Notes under the pieces: generated by a model | Databases searched by the model: none | Told to the model about the DNA's origin: nothing | The model's input: only the letters and a program-made list of their open reading frames with translations | Source: an uncultured Lentibacter sp. | Lineage (GTDB): Bacteria; Pseudomonadota; Alphaproteobacteria; Rhodobacterales; Rhodobacteraceae | Reading direction: 5' to 3' | NCBI GenBank assembly: GCA_947497495.1 | Contig: CANMGT010000001.1 | Coordinates: 496,001 to 560,000, forward strand | DNA: 64,000 bases | In this document: in pieces, positions 1 through 8,774 of the stretch | Layout of the letters: each line of letters opens with the position of its first letter | Position numbering within the stretch: the stretch's first letter is position 1 | Program-made: the position numbers and the translations under genes

Positions 1-1458
1 GGCATACAAGTCATGCTCGCCCAGCGGGATGTCGTGGTTCTTGCCCATGAGCAGTGCGAGGATGTCGATGTAATCCTCCCGCGTTTGCGGCCCGTCCACC
101 AGAAAGCGCGCCCCAGCCCGCTGCCGCAACGCGTCGTCCACGTTCTCGGGGTAGTTCGAAAACATCCCAAAGGTACAGTTGCCGCGCACCACCGTGTTGG
201 CCCCCGCAAAGCTTTCCATCAGCACAGCCGTAATCTCCAACTGCCCCGCGCTCGATTGCCTGTCGCCGCGCTTGCCTGCGAGTTGGTCAATGTCATCAAT
301 CGTGCCAAATCCAATGGCATTCGGATCAATGATATTGTTGATAAACGCCTTCGCGTTCTGCCCCGACTTACCCTGATAGCTATCAATATTATCAGTCGAA
401 AGGTTCTGGTAGCGGAACGGATATCCCGCCACCTGACAATAGTCATTGAGCAAGCCCGCCATCATCTGGATAAGCGTGGTTTTCCCCGTGCCAGGCTTGC
501 CGTCGCCCATGAAGGTAAAGATAAACCCGCCCAAGTCGGCAAACGGGTTGAGCCGCTTCTCAAAGTCATAGGCCATCAGCATTTTGCTCAGCCGCAACGC
601 CTGATATTTCGCGATATGGTTGCCCACAACTTCGTTCGGTTTCTTGAACGTCATCGTCAGCTTGGTGCTCTTTGACTTGAGCGCAGGCGTGAAGCCCTGC
701 ACGCTGAAGTCATCGGCCTCAACCCGCCAGCTCGCGCCCACAAAGGCCTCAAGCCGCGTGGCCGTCTGCGCCCGCAACGTCACCTTCTCCATCAACTGCT
801 CTGCAAAGGCCGCAACCGTGGCCACCAGTCGCGCATCGTCAGAGGCATGCGCCGCGATGTCTTGGTCAAGCTCCCAAAGCGCGCCGTAAAGCGCCATCTG
901 CCCGCTCTCTGTCAGCACCTCGTCAACTTCGCCCACCTCGACAGTCACATCGCCGCCCATCCCGCTCAGCAAATACGCAGTCGCGCTGCCGAATACATAG
1001 GACGTTACCAACGCCTCAGCGCTCAACAGCTCCGAAAACTCCTCGGCCTTGCCCCGCGGAACACCCCCTTCAAGATTGGCGCGCTTTAGGTCGGCCAAAG
1101 GCGTCGCTTCTGCATAGTTTTCGGCTACAGCCAGCGCGATCGCGATCGCCCGCCTCAGGCTTTGCATTACCCCCGCCTGCTGAGTGCTAACCAACGGGTC
1201 GTCCCCGTCCGCGCCCTCGATCCGCGTCAAGAGCTGCACGCCCTCAGGCCGCGCCGTGCTCCGCGTTACAAGCCCCGGTGTCGTGCTGCGAAACCGCCGC
1301 CTTGTGCCTAATCCGGAAGACTTTTCGGCAGGCGCATCAGTCACGCCCTTGCCGATCCTCGGCGTATGGTCAAACCCCTCGAGCATCGCCACGGCACGGG
1401 CATACTGCTTGGTAATATCCTGCTCGCGTAGCTCCATCTGATCACTTGTCTGGCTCAT
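1..1458 (-). CDS. AAA+ ATPase (partial, runs off window start)
   Basis: At least 486 codons are visible; the C-terminus lies beyond position 1. The ATG at 1458 is preceded by an AGGTGG ribosome site. About 300 N-terminal residues match nothing I recognise. The ATPase core follows: Walker A GKPGTGKTT with Lys326, a Walker B-like stretch TIDDID near residues 386-391, and an arginine-containing segment (DDALRQRAGARF) consistent with sensor or Arg-finger residues. It is the last visible gene of a minus-strand operon starting at 4206, 45 bp after the 385-residue gene. The family remodels or moves proteins using ATP; the substrate here is unknown. Confidence 0.8.
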   Translation of the reverse strand, partial: MSQTSDQMELREQDITKQYARAVAMLEGFDHTPRIGKGVTDAPAEKSSGLGTRRRFRSTTPGLVTRSTARPEGVQLLTRIEGADGDDPLVSTQQAGVMQSLRRAIAIALAVAENYAEATPLADLKRANLEGGVPRGKAEEFSELLSAEALVTSYVFGSATAYLLSGMGGDVTVEVGEVDEVLTESGQMALYGALWELDQDIAAHASDDARLVATVAAFAEQLMEKVTLRAQTATRLEAFVGASWRVEADDFSVQGFTPALKSKSTKLTMTFKKPNEVVGNHIAKYQALRLSKMLMAYDFEKRLNPFADLGGFIFTFMGDGKPGTGKTTLIQMMAGLLNDYCQVAGYPFRYQNLSTDNIDSYQGKSGQNAKAFINNIIDPNAIGFGTIDDIDQLAGKRGDRQSSAGQLEITAVLMESFAGANTVVRGNCTFGMFSNYPENVDDALRQRAGARFLVDGPQTREDYIDILALLMGKNHDIPLGEHDLYA

Positions 1459-1503
1459 AAACCACCTATTGCTTTTCTTGATAAAAATACTCAAACACGT
1501 CGT

Positions 1504-2661
1504 TCAAACACTCAGCACGCGACCTCGGTCGCTCACCACAAACTTACGCACCTGCGCAAAACCTGTCGGTTGCTTTTCCTCCAAAACAGCAAAAGGCCGT
1601 TGTGGCATGATAATAGCCCGTTCCATCCGCGTGGCACCCGTGTCAGCCCCTCGCCCTGCGAAAGGATCAAGTGCAAACACCTCTCGCTCTACCGTGCCAA
1701 ACCAGCCCGAACGCGCCTCTGTTACGCGTTCGCTTTCCAGCTCTTCAATCGTCCAGGCCAGCGCCCAGTCCTGACCTTCCGGCGACTTCGCCTCGCGCAA
1801 CACGTCGCGCATAGGCCCCGTTTGCAGAGTAAATGCCGATGAATACATTGGGCCGATATGAAAACGCCTGATACGCTTCGGATGAAGGTCATCGAAGTCT
1901 TCGTCAAAAGCCTTGCCCATGGTCAACAGCTTTAGCCCATCCATAGACTGCCCCATTAGATGTGCCTGCACTTCGGGCCAGCGGCGTTGGTCTTTTGGCA
2001 AAGCAGTGCGGCCGCTATCTTCCACCTCCATGATATAAACTGTCGGCAGGTTGATCTGGCTGTCGTAAACCGCCCAGTGCAGCGTATAGCTGCGCCGCCG
2101 CTCACCCAAGTCACCCCCCCATTCTGCACGCGGATCGTTTCGCGCCCAAAAGAGTTCGCCCTTGAGCAACTCCTCATAATAGAGCCGCTGGCTCAGCGCA
2201 TACTGGAGCTTTGTTGGCACTTCACGGTCTCCGACAAGCTTTCGCACCATTTCGTCTTTAAGCGCGGCCGCTGAGGGCATATTCTCCAAATGACGCGCGG
2301 CTTGCTGGGCGTCATTCGCCATCAACATCAGCTCGCTAAACACCGGAAAGCCACTCTCAACACGATCCATACTGAGCGCTGCACCAATCCGTGAGCCGCG
2401 CCCGACCATGAGATATTTCATGCTCAGCGCTTTGAAAGTGAAACTCATCTGTGCGATATAGCGCGTCAGGATTTCAACATCACGCGAAGCCAGCCGCCCC
2501 TCACCCTGCATCACGGCGGCAACTCGTGCCAAGTGCTGGGTGATGCCCTCGAATTTGCGAAAATATCGACGGCTCGCAAACGTATCCTTCAGCCCCACAT
2601 GGTCGCGATCTTGGGTAATGTCATCGCGGCGGTCTACAGGGCTGTCCAATGGGTCACTCAT
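1504..2661 (-). CDS. Conserved-looking protein of unknown function in AAA+ operon (385 aa)
   Basis: A soluble 385-residue protein with no signal peptide or membrane helix and no motif I recognise. The N-terminus is charged and Asp/Arg-rich, followed by a mostly helical region; the C-terminal half looks mixed alpha/beta. It starts 5 bp after the stop of the small membrane protein gene at 2667 and ends 45 bp before the AAA+ ATPase gene, so the three are probably translated from one mRNA. The tight spacing suggests it works with the ATPase, perhaps as adaptor or substrate, but that is inference only. Confidence 0.7.
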   Translation of the reverse strand: MSDPLDSPVDRRDDITQDRDHVGLKDTFASRRYFRKFEGITQHLARVAAVMQGEGRLASRDVEILTRYIAQMSFTFKALSMKYLMVGRGSRIGAALSMDRVESGFPVFSELMLMANDAQQAARHLENMPSAAALKDEMVRKLVGDREVPTKLQYALSQRLYYEELLKGELFWARNDPRAEWGGDLGERRRSYTLHWAVYDSQINLPTVYIMEVEDSGRTALPKDQRRWPEVQAHLMGQSMDGLKLLTMGKAFDEDFDDLHPKRIRRFHIGPMYSSAFTLQTGPMRDVLREAKSPEGQDWALAWTIEELESERVTEARSGWFGTVEREVFALDPFAGRGADTGATRMERAIIMPQRPFAVLEEKQPTGFAQVRKFVVSDRGRVLSV

Positions 2662-2666
2662 CAGGG

Positions 2667-2867
2667 TTACTCATCTCGTTTCTTATCCATCAAATACGCC
2701 AACCCACCCAGAGCGCAAAACGCGATCAGGCCGAGGCCCTTGGGAATGGCTCCAAAGCCCAATCCGTCAAACCACGTCCATGCACTAAGCCCGAACAAAT
2801 CGCCAAGGCTTAGAACCGACACAACCGCGATGCAAAGTGCTGCGAAACCAACCCAGAGCCTCCTCAT
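2667..2867 (-). CDS. Small two-helix membrane protein (66 aa)
   Basis: A 66-residue protein with two predicted hydrophobic helices (about residues 4-22 and 42-60), a Gly/Trp-rich linker and a charged C-terminus (KKRDE), as expected for an inner-membrane hairpin. The ribosome site is weak (TAGGAAA). It lies 54 bp downstream of the other small membrane protein and 5 bp upstream of the 385-residue gene on the same strand. Its position inside a tight operon is the main reason to treat it as real. No function can be assigned. Confidence 0.55.
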   Translation of the reverse strand: MRRLWVGFAALCIAVVSVLSLGDLFGLSAWTWFDGLGFGAIPKGLGLIAFCALGGLAYLMDKKRDE

Positions 2868-2921
2868 TGCAGCAATTTCCTACGCAAGGACAGAAGCGCG
2901 AACGACGCGCGCGCATCTACT

Positions 2922-3128
2922 TTAGTCATCATCGTCCCAGCCAATATCTATATGAGGCTCCAAGTCGTCTTGCCGGAAACCCCACCAAAAAAGACAGGCC
3001 AAAGCACCACCACCACCGATAGCTTTCAGCTCTTGATCAGCGAGGTAAAAACCCGCGCACATGACCAGCACGCTAAATGCTGCCAGTACCATATTGGCCG
3101 TATGCCAGTGGCTGTTCGGCTTGCTCAC
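2922..3128 (-). CDS. Small membrane protein with acidic tail (68 aa, GTG start)
   Basis: The best start is a GTG at 3128, immediately after the TGA stop of the coiled-coil gene at 3130, which gives 68 residues. A longer reading from 3233 would run through the upstream gene and is unlikely. There is one clear hydrophobic helix (MVLAAFSVLVMCAGFYL), a second Gly/Ala/Trp-rich segment, and a strongly acidic end (DIGWDDDD). The stop-start proximity suggests translational coupling to the coiled-coil protein. No recognised family. Confidence 0.5.
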   Translation of the reverse strand: MSKPNSHWHTANMVLAAFSVLVMCAGFYLADQELKAIGGGGALACLFWWGFRQDDLEPHIDIGWDDDD

Positions 3129-3129
3129 A

Positions 3130-4206
3130 TCAGCCCCCGTAAGCGTTGCTGTCGTGTTTCTCGACGATCTTCTCAAAGCGGCGGGCAAAACGCTCGTCGG
3201 CTTTGGCCTTGGCTTCAAGCACCTCGCGCGCAAAGACCATGTGGTCTTCGTGGGCTTCCATCATATCAGCCATGCGCTGGTTTGTGGCGGTGCCGATCGC
3301 GGCCATAGAAGCCTGCGCTTCCTTGTCTGTTTCAACGCCGATCTCGTTGATCCGGTGCGCAACATCTTGCTGTTGCGCTGTCTTCAACGACTTGGTCAAA
3401 GCGTCATACAGCACAACGCGCTGCTTGGTGTCTGTCTCCAGTTTGTTGATCAGAACCATCTGCGTTGCCGCTTGGTTCTGCAGGCTGTCGATCCAGGTTT
3501 TGCCCTTCTCGATATAGCGCTCCAAAGTCTGGCTCTTGGCCAGCTTCACTTGCTCTTGCTGCACCATTTCGTTGTATTTGCTGTTCAAGTCAGCCAACTG
3601 CGTTTCAAGCTTGGTGCGCTTGGCCGCGTCTTGCTCATTGGCGATCTTGTTCTCTATCTCGATGATCTTCGGATCCATCCCCAAAATCTCGGATTTCAAA
3701 GCCTCAAGCTCGCCTACTGTAAACTCGCGCTCATCCAGCGTGCCGGTAAGGTTGTCAGACACGCGGGTCTTTTGCACTTCAAGCGTTTCCAGCTGGCCTT
3801 GCAACAGACGTGTGATGATGTCTGATTTCGAGATCAGATCTTGCAACTTGTCGTCGATGCTTGCGGTCTTGATCCGTTCACCGCGCATGCTTTCGGCTTT
3901 CGCGCTTGAGAAAATGCCAACAAAGCTTTCCCAACCAGTTTTGGAGCGCAGCTGCTCAAAATCCTGACTAAAGGCGCTGGTCACATCATCAAGCCCCATG
4001 ATGAGCTCTGCGATGTTTGCGTTCATCAAATCAGTGTGCGCGTGCACTTCATCAAGCGTTGCGTTTTCGATGTCAATCGAGGCGTCCTCGCCCGTGGCCA
4101 TCTTGGTGCGTGCGGTTTCAATCCGGCTCGTGAGTTCTGCAATCTTGGCTTGCGCCTCTTCAACCTGCGCTGCGCTTTCACGCACCTGAGCATCAAAATT
4201 CGCCAT
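3130..4206 (-). CDS. Coiled-coil protein, TelA-like (358 aa), first gene of AAA+ operon
   Basis: The ATG at 4206 has a clear AGGAG site six bases upstream; the in-frame extension to 4299 lacks one. The protein is almost entirely charged alpha-helix with heptad-like Glu/Lys/Leu spacing, and has no signal peptide or membrane segment. Its general layout (central helical region with GQLETLE, then a glutamine-rich helix around TQMVLINKLE) recalls the TelA/KlaA toxic-anion-resistance family, but hallmark motifs are not clear enough to assert membership. It heads an operon with two small membrane proteins, an unknown protein and an AAA+ ATPase, and could be a scaffold between the membrane and the ATPase. 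Confidence 0.7.
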   Translation of the reverse strand: MANFDAQVRESAAQVEEAQAKIAELTSRIETARTKMATGEDASIDIENATLDEVHAHTDLMNANIAELIMGLDDVTSAFSQDFEQLRSKTGWESFVGIFSSAKAESMRGERIKTASIDDKLQDLISKSDIITRLLQGQLETLEVQKTRVSDNLTGTLDEREFTVGELEALKSEILGMDPKIIEIENKIANEQDAAKRTKLETQLADLNSKYNEMVQQEQVKLAKSQTLERYIEKGKTWIDSLQNQAATQMVLINKLETDTKQRVVLYDALTKSLKTAQQQDVAHRINEIGVETDKEAQASMAAIGTATNQRMADMMEAHEDHMVFAREVLEAKAKADERFARRFEKIVEKHDSNAYGG

Positions 4207-4400
4207 TTTTTCTCCTATTTCGTGTAATACCCAATTGATATGGGCAGTGTTAATGTGATTTACATTAGCCTCTAACAGAGTTTGCGCCGAGTGTTGCAAA
4301 AAGGCCTGTAAAAAGAAAGCGCCGAGTGCGCCTTGTTCGGCCAGTTGCGCGCTGTATAACTCCTAATTGCGGCGCAAATTTAGCTTAGAGCTCTGAAATT

Positions 4401-5741
4401 ATGCAAAAACATCAAACTCGGTGCGTTATCGTGAGCCAAAAGCCAAAAAACGTCATTCTCGTCAGCTTCGATGATGCTGTCGCTTTTTGGAACTACCGAG
4501 ACGTTTTTGGCGTCACGCTTCAAACACCCAACCTTGATCACATTCGCAGGCATTCAACCACATTCAAATCCGCCTATTGCCAGTCGCCCGTCTGCGGCCC
4601 GTCACGGGCCAGCTTCATGTCGGGCAAAACACCACATCAGTCAGGGTGCTTTGAAAACGCGACCAAGTTTTATGACAAAATAGAACCTCGCGACATGTGG
4701 CCTTACCTGCTGAAACAGAAAGGCTACTTTTGCTCCTCCGGCGGCAAGGTGCATCACGGTTACAAACCGCTGCCCAAGCCAGTATATGAAGTGCTCTATT
4801 CTGACGCACCCAAGAAGCTCGGAATTATCGGAAAACTGCCACCCAAGCTACCGCACGTGAAGCTTGGAGGTTGGCGCGGGGGATATGCTCTCACCGACGA
4901 GGCCGACGATAACGAACTCTACGATGCCCAATCCGCGAACTCGGCGATAGAGTTTCTCAAGACTTATGACGACGACGCGCCCTTCTACCGTGAGGTTGGG
5001 TTTTTCAGCCCGCATGGGCCGTTCATAACCCCGCTGCGCTTCAAGCAACTCTACCCATTCAAAGACATCAACCAACCTGCCGATTGGGCCAAGGGCTTTG
5101 ACAGGAACGCCTATGCGGATGAGCACATGCACGAAACAATGGACAACACCAAACTCAACTTCTGGCGCAAGAGCGTGCGCAATTACCTCTCGGCCGTGAG
5201 CCACCTTGACTATCAGCTGGGCCGTTTCTGGGAGGCTTTCAATGCCTCAAAGCATGCGGACAACACTGTCGTTGTCTTTGTTGCCGACCATGGCTTTCAC
5301 TTGGGCGAGCGTAACCGCTTTCGCAAAACAACCCTCTGGGAGCAAGTCGCCAATGTGCCGCTTGTTGTGTATGATCCTGCACTTGAACAGGGTGACGAGG
5401 TAAGCGACCCTGTCGCGCTGCTCGACATTGGTGCAACTTTGCTCGACTATGCGGGATTGCCCCCTCAAGAAGGCTGCGTCGGCCGCTCTCTGCGCCCCTA
5501 TTTGAGCGGAGACTCAGACCCTGAGCGCGCCGTTCCGACATTTCACCACAACAACGCCGCGATCCGCAAAGGCAGGTATCGCCTGATCCGTTATGACGAC
5601 GGCAGCACGCAGTTTTACGACCTTGAGGAAGACCCTTGGCAAACAAGCAATTTGGGAGAAGACCACGCTGACTATGCCGCGATGTATGAGGCGCTCTTTG
5701 CCTGTTGCGCCGAGTACGGCCTGAGCATCAAAGCCGCATGA
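4401..5741 (+). CDS. Cys-type sulfatase
   Basis: A 446-residue hydrolase of the alkaline phosphatase/sulfatase superfamily that would cleave sulfate esters. An early metal-binding Asp pair (SFDD) is followed by the sulfatase signature CGPSR, where Cys65 is the residue converted to formylglycine. A later ADHGFHLGE segment supplies further metal ligands. There is no convincing signal peptide, so it may be cytoplasmic. A GTG at 4431 is an alternative start; neither start has a strong ribosome site. Its stop overlaps the start of the formylglycine-generating enzyme gene (ATGA), so enzyme and activator are probably made together. The substrate cannot be read from sequence. Confidence 0.88.
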   Translation: MQKHQTRCVIVSQKPKNVILVSFDDAVAFWNYRDVFGVTLQTPNLDHIRRHSTTFKSAYCQSPVCGPSRASFMSGKTPHQSGCFENATKFYDKIEPRDMWPYLLKQKGYFCSSGGKVHHGYKPLPKPVYEVLYSDAPKKLGIIGKLPPKLPHVKLGGWRGGYALTDEADDNELYDAQSANSAIEFLKTYDDDAPFYREVGFFSPHGPFITPLRFKQLYPFKDINQPADWAKGFDRNAYADEHMHETMDNTKLNFWRKSVRNYLSAVSHLDYQLGRFWEAFNASKHADNTVVVFVADHGFHLGERNRFRKTTLWEQVANVPLVVYDPALEQGDEVSDPVALLDIGATLLDYAGLPPQEGCVGRSLRPYLSGDSDPERAVPTFHHNNAAIRKGRYRLIRYDDGSTQFYDLEEDPWQTSNLGEDHADYAAMYEALFACCAEYGLSIKAA

Positions 5742-6664
5742 AGCCCTCCTGCTGCACACCGCCAAGCACGGTAAAGGGCAGCACGCCTCAACCGATAGTC
5801 GAAGGCGTACGCAAAGTACCCGCCTCCGCAGTCAGCATCCCAGGTGGTCAAAGCTTGCGCGGCACAGCCCGCCCGGAGATCCCTGATGATGGGGAAGACC
5901 CGCTGCGCAAAACAACTGTGAAGCCTTTTCTAATGGGCAGCACAACAGTTACCAACGCCGAATTCGCTTCCTTCGTGGAGGCGACAGGGTTTGTAACCGA
6001 GGCCGAGCGCCTCAGGTGGTCGTTTGTGTTTTGGGCGCATGTCTCTGACCGCATCTCCGAAACCCAAGCCGTCGCGGCTCTGCAATGGTGGCGTAAAGTC
6101 GAAGGCGCAAACTGGCGCGACATCACAGGGCCTGACACCCAAAGCGAGGTCTGGCACGTAGATCACCCTGCTGTACACATTTCCTGGAATGACGCGCAGG
6201 CTTACGCGGCATGGGTTGGCGGGCGCTTACCGACAGAAGCGGAATGGGAGCACGCCGCCCGCGGAGGCCTGGGTGACGTGCGCTTTCCATGGGGCAATTA
6301 TGAGCCCGATGAAGACAACTTTCTGCCCTGTAATATCTGGCAAGGCGATTTCCCCCAAGCCAACACCTGTGCCGACGGTTACGCAAGTACCGCCCCCGCC
6401 GACGCGTTTCAACCAAACGGTTATGGGCTTTACAATATGGTTGGCAATGTCTGGGAATGGACGTCCGAGCCCTTCAAAATCAAGTCTCTGAAGAAGCATG
6501 TGAAAGCGAGGTTGTCGGAAGTGCGGGGCTACAAGCTTTCAAAGGGCGGATCGTTCTTATGCCATGCGAGCTATTGCTACCGCTACCGCATCGCTGCGCG
6601 CTCGGGCAACTCGCCCGACAGCACGACAACCCATCAGGGGTTTCGTGTGGTTTGGGATGTTTGA
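5738..6664 (+). CDS. Formylglycine-generating enzyme (SUMF1-like)
   Basis: Converts the active-site cysteine of the adjacent sulfatase to C-alpha-formylglycine. The 308-residue protein has the FGE-sulfatase fold signatures: RLPTEAEWEHAARGG, NVWEWTSEPF and the C-terminal GGSFLCHASYCYRYR, in which Cys275 and Cys280 match the catalytic cysteine pair of aerobic FGE. The start at 5738 gives a 4-bp overlap with the sulfatase stop; the longer in-frame reading from 5705 lies wholly inside the sulfatase. The pairing with a CxPSR sulfatase makes the assignment firm. Confidence 0.92.
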   Translation: MKPSCCTPPSTVKGSTPQPIVEGVRKVPASAVSIPGGQSLRGTARPEIPDDGEDPLRKTTVKPFLMGSTTVTNAEFASFVEATGFVTEAERLRWSFVFWAHVSDRISETQAVAALQWWRKVEGANWRDITGPDTQSEVWHVDHPAVHISWNDAQAYAAWVGGRLPTEAEWEHAARGGLGDVRFPWGNYEPDEDNFLPCNIWQGDFPQANTCADGYASTAPADAFQPNGYGLYNMVGNVWEWTSEPFKIKSLKKHVKARLSEVRGYKLSKGGSFLCHASYCYRYRIAARSGNSPDSTTTHQGFRVVWDV

Positions 6665-6735
6665 GCTGCAACAATTCGTTTGAGCAATGCACCATGCCCA
6701 TCTAAGCTGCTTGCATATCAGTTCAGGGATTCATA

Positions 6736-7113
6736 ATGCTCTCTTTCGGCCTAACTCTCGCGCGTTTCTTTACAGCCATTTACCGCTCTTGGAGCAACCC
6801 AGTCTTCCGCTCTACGCTGGGCCTCGCACTCCTGATCTTGCTTTCGGGTACACTTTTTTATCACTCAGTCGAAGGTTGGAGTTGGCTCGACAGCCTGTTC
6901 TTCAGCGTCATGACAGCGCTTACCATCAGCTATGACGACCTTACCCCCAGCTCTCCGGCGGCACGTATCTTCACGATGTTCTATGCGCTTGTCAGCATCG
7001 GTGTCTTTATCGCAATCGTCCTTGAGTTTGCCCGCGCCCTCATCAAGCCCGAGGCACCTTCTATCCTCGGCGAGGAAACCGACGAAGAGAAGAGCGAAAC
7101 GCAAAAGGGCTGA
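6736..7113 (+). CDS. Two-helix ion-channel-like protein with altered selectivity filter
   Basis: A 125-residue membrane protein with two helices (about residues 27-44 and 79-103) around a pore-loop-like segment, the layout of Ion_trans_2 two-helix potassium channels. The canonical filter TVGYGD is replaced by TISYDD (residues 63-68), so both filter glycines are lost while the following LTP is retained. The C-terminal tail is short and acidic, with no RCK domain. Its stop codon lies inside a terminator hairpin shared with the convergent dehydrogenase gene. It may be a diverged channel or a non-selective pore. Confidence 0.72.
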   Translation: MLSFGLTLARFFTAIYRSWSNPVFRSTLGLALLILLSGTLFYHSVEGWSWLDSLFFSVMTALTISYDDLTPSSPAARIFTMFYALVSIGVFIAIVLEFARALIKPEAPSILGEETDEEKSETQKG

Positions 7114-7130
7114 AGTATAGCTCCAGCCCT
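7106..7130. terminator. Bidirectional terminator between channel gene and frmA
   Basis: Seven-base-pair stem AGGGCTG (7106-7112) and CAGCCCT (7124-7130). An A-run on its left reads as a T-run for the minus-strand dehydrogenase, and CTTT lies on its right. The stem overlaps the stop codon of the channel gene. Confidence 0.7.
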
Positions 7131-7152
7131 CTTTGGCATTCCTTCATAAAGA

Positions 7153-8283
7153 TCAGAACTCTACTACAGCCCTGATTGACTTGCCTTCGTGCATCAAGTC
7201 AAAGCCCTTGTTGATCTCATCAAGGCTAAGTTTGTGGGTGATCATGCTGTCGATCTCGATCTTCCCATCCATATACCAGTCAACCATCTTGGGCACATCA
7301 GTGCGCCCTTTTGCACCGCCAAAAGCTGTGCCTTTCCAGACGCGGCCTGTGACGAGCTGAAAGGGGCGTGTGCTGATTTCCGCACCCGCTGGGGCTACTC
7401 CGATAATTACGGAAACGCCCCAGCCGCGGTGCGAACACTCAAGAGCGTCACGCATTACGTTGACATTGCCCGTTGCATCAAAACTGTAGTCAACACCGCC
7501 AAACGCGTCTTGCTCTGTCTTGGTCAATTCGATGATTGCTTCGGTGACAGTTCCACTGATTTTGGAAGGGTTTACAAAGTCTGTCATGCCAAACTTGCGC
7601 GCCATCTCGGCTTTGTCGTCGTTCAGGTCAACCCCGATGATCTTATCAGCCCCGGCCATGCGCAGGCCTTGAATCACGTTAAGGCCAATGCCGCCCAGCC
7701 CGAAGACAGCCGCTGTTGAGCCGATCTCGACGCCTGCCGTATTGATGACCGCGCCAATGCCCGTTGTAACGCCGCAACCAATGTAGCAGATGCTTTCGAA
7801 TGGCGCGTCTTTGCGCACTTTTGCCAGTGCGATTTCGGGCATGACCGTATGGTTGGCAAACGTCGAGCAACCCATGTAGTGAAAGATCGGCGTGCCATCG
7901 AGCATGGAGAACCTTGTGGTTCCGTCGGGCATCAGGCCCTGACCTTGCGTGCCGCGGATGGCTGTGCAGAGGTTCGTCTTGCCCGAAAGGCAGGCATGGC
8001 ATTGGCGACATTCTGGTGTGTATAACGGGATCACGTGATCCCCTGGAACTAACGTTGTCACACCTTCGCCGACCTCCAAAACGATACCCGCGCCTTCGTG
8101 GCCAAGAATGCTGGGGAACAAGCCCTCAGGGTCGTCGCCTGAGCGGGTGAATTCATCGGTGTGGCAAATGCCCGTCGCCTTCACTTCGATCAACACCTCG
8201 CCGGCCTTAGGCCCTTCAAGGTTTACTTCCATAATTTCAAGTGGCTTTCCGGCCTCAAGAGCAACTGCTGCGCGTGTCCGCAT
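7153..8283 (-). CDS. frmA: S-(hydroxymethyl)glutathione dehydrogenase / class III alcohol dehydrogenase
   Basis: Oxidises the glutathione adduct of formaldehyde to S-formylglutathione with NAD+. The 376-residue length is typical of class III zinc alcohol dehydrogenases. Catalytic zinc ligands include Cys40 (GICHTDE) and His62 (GHEGAG); structural zinc cysteines are Cys92, Cys95, Cys98 and Cys106 (ECRQCHAC, then GKTNLC). The Rossmann nucleotide-binding motif GLGGIGLNV follows. It stands alone here; no S-formylglutathione hydrolase gene is adjacent. In roseobacters this enzyme serves formaldehyde detoxification and one-carbon metabolism. Confidence 0.95.
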   Translation of the reverse strand: MRTRAAVALEAGKPLEIMEVNLEGPKAGEVLIEVKATGICHTDEFTRSGDDPEGLFPSILGHEGAGIVLEVGEGVTTLVPGDHVIPLYTPECRQCHACLSGKTNLCTAIRGTQGQGLMPDGTTRFSMLDGTPIFHYMGCSTFANHTVMPEIALAKVRKDAPFESICYIGCGVTTGIGAVINTAGVEIGSTAAVFGLGGIGLNVIQGLRMAGADKIIGVDLNDDKAEMARKFGMTDFVNPSKISGTVTEAIIELTKTEQDAFGGVDYSFDATGNVNVMRDALECSHRGWGVSVIIGVAPAGAEISTRPFQLVTGRVWKGTAFGGAKGRTDVPKMVDWYMDGKIEIDSMITHKLSLDEINKGFDLMHEGKSIRAVVEF

Positions 8284-8439
8284 GGGATCATCCTCCTATA
8301 AAACTTCCCCAAGGTTTGCGGCAATCGCAGGAACATTGCAAACCCATTTGCGCGTTTACGGGGAGCGCTGCACGATCACTCCCCTTAACTAGACAAGCCA
8401 TGAAGCGTTAGAACACCCTTGGGATTAGGGGAGTTCATT

Positions 8440-8736
8440 GTGCACTTTAGAAGTTTCGTAGCTAGCGCCGCCACCGTCGTAGCTCTGTCATCTTGTCAGC
8501 TAAGCGACATTGCAAAACCTGATATCCCCGGGCCTACCCCGCCCGCTGCAGACGCTTGCGGTGCGACCGAACTTGCGTTTGTCGTTGGTATGACTGCAAC
8601 TGACGTAGACTTTGGAACGCGCTCTTCGGTGCGCATCATCTCACCAGACACAGCGGTGACAATGGATCACAATCCGGCTCGGCTCAACGTAAACACAGAC
8701 ACATCAGGCAAGATCACTTCACTGAACTGTGGCTGA
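8440..8736 (+). CDS. I78 family peptidase inhibitor-like lipoprotein
   Basis: The GTG at 8440 has a GGGGAG ribosome site, giving 98 residues. An N-terminal hydrophobic stretch ends in a lipobox-like ALSSC, so the product is probably an outer-membrane or periplasmic lipoprotein. The C-terminal half has the I78 inhibitor pattern: CGATEL, the VGM(T) segment, an acidic stretch, RIISP, AVTMDHNPARLN and a closing Asn-Cys-Gly. The two cysteines of this domain probably form the family disulfide. Members inhibit serine proteases; the target is not evident. Confidence 0.8.
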   Translation: MHFRSFVASAATVVALSSCQLSDIAKPDIPGPTPPAADACGATELAFVVGMTATDVDFGTRSSVRIISPDTAVTMDHNPARLNVNTDTSGKITSLNCG

Positions 8737-8774
8737 GGCTCTCAAGAGCTTCGGCAAGCTTAGCGCGCGCGGCG

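Noticed and set aside
3061..3825. Plus-strand open frame of 254 codons
   Set aside because: Antisense to the coiled-coil gene, which has a good ribosome site and coherent composition.
3130..4206. Tellurite-resistance assignment for the coiled-coil protein
   Set aside because: Resemblance to TelA is general helical pattern only; no diagnostic motif is clear enough to claim resistance function.
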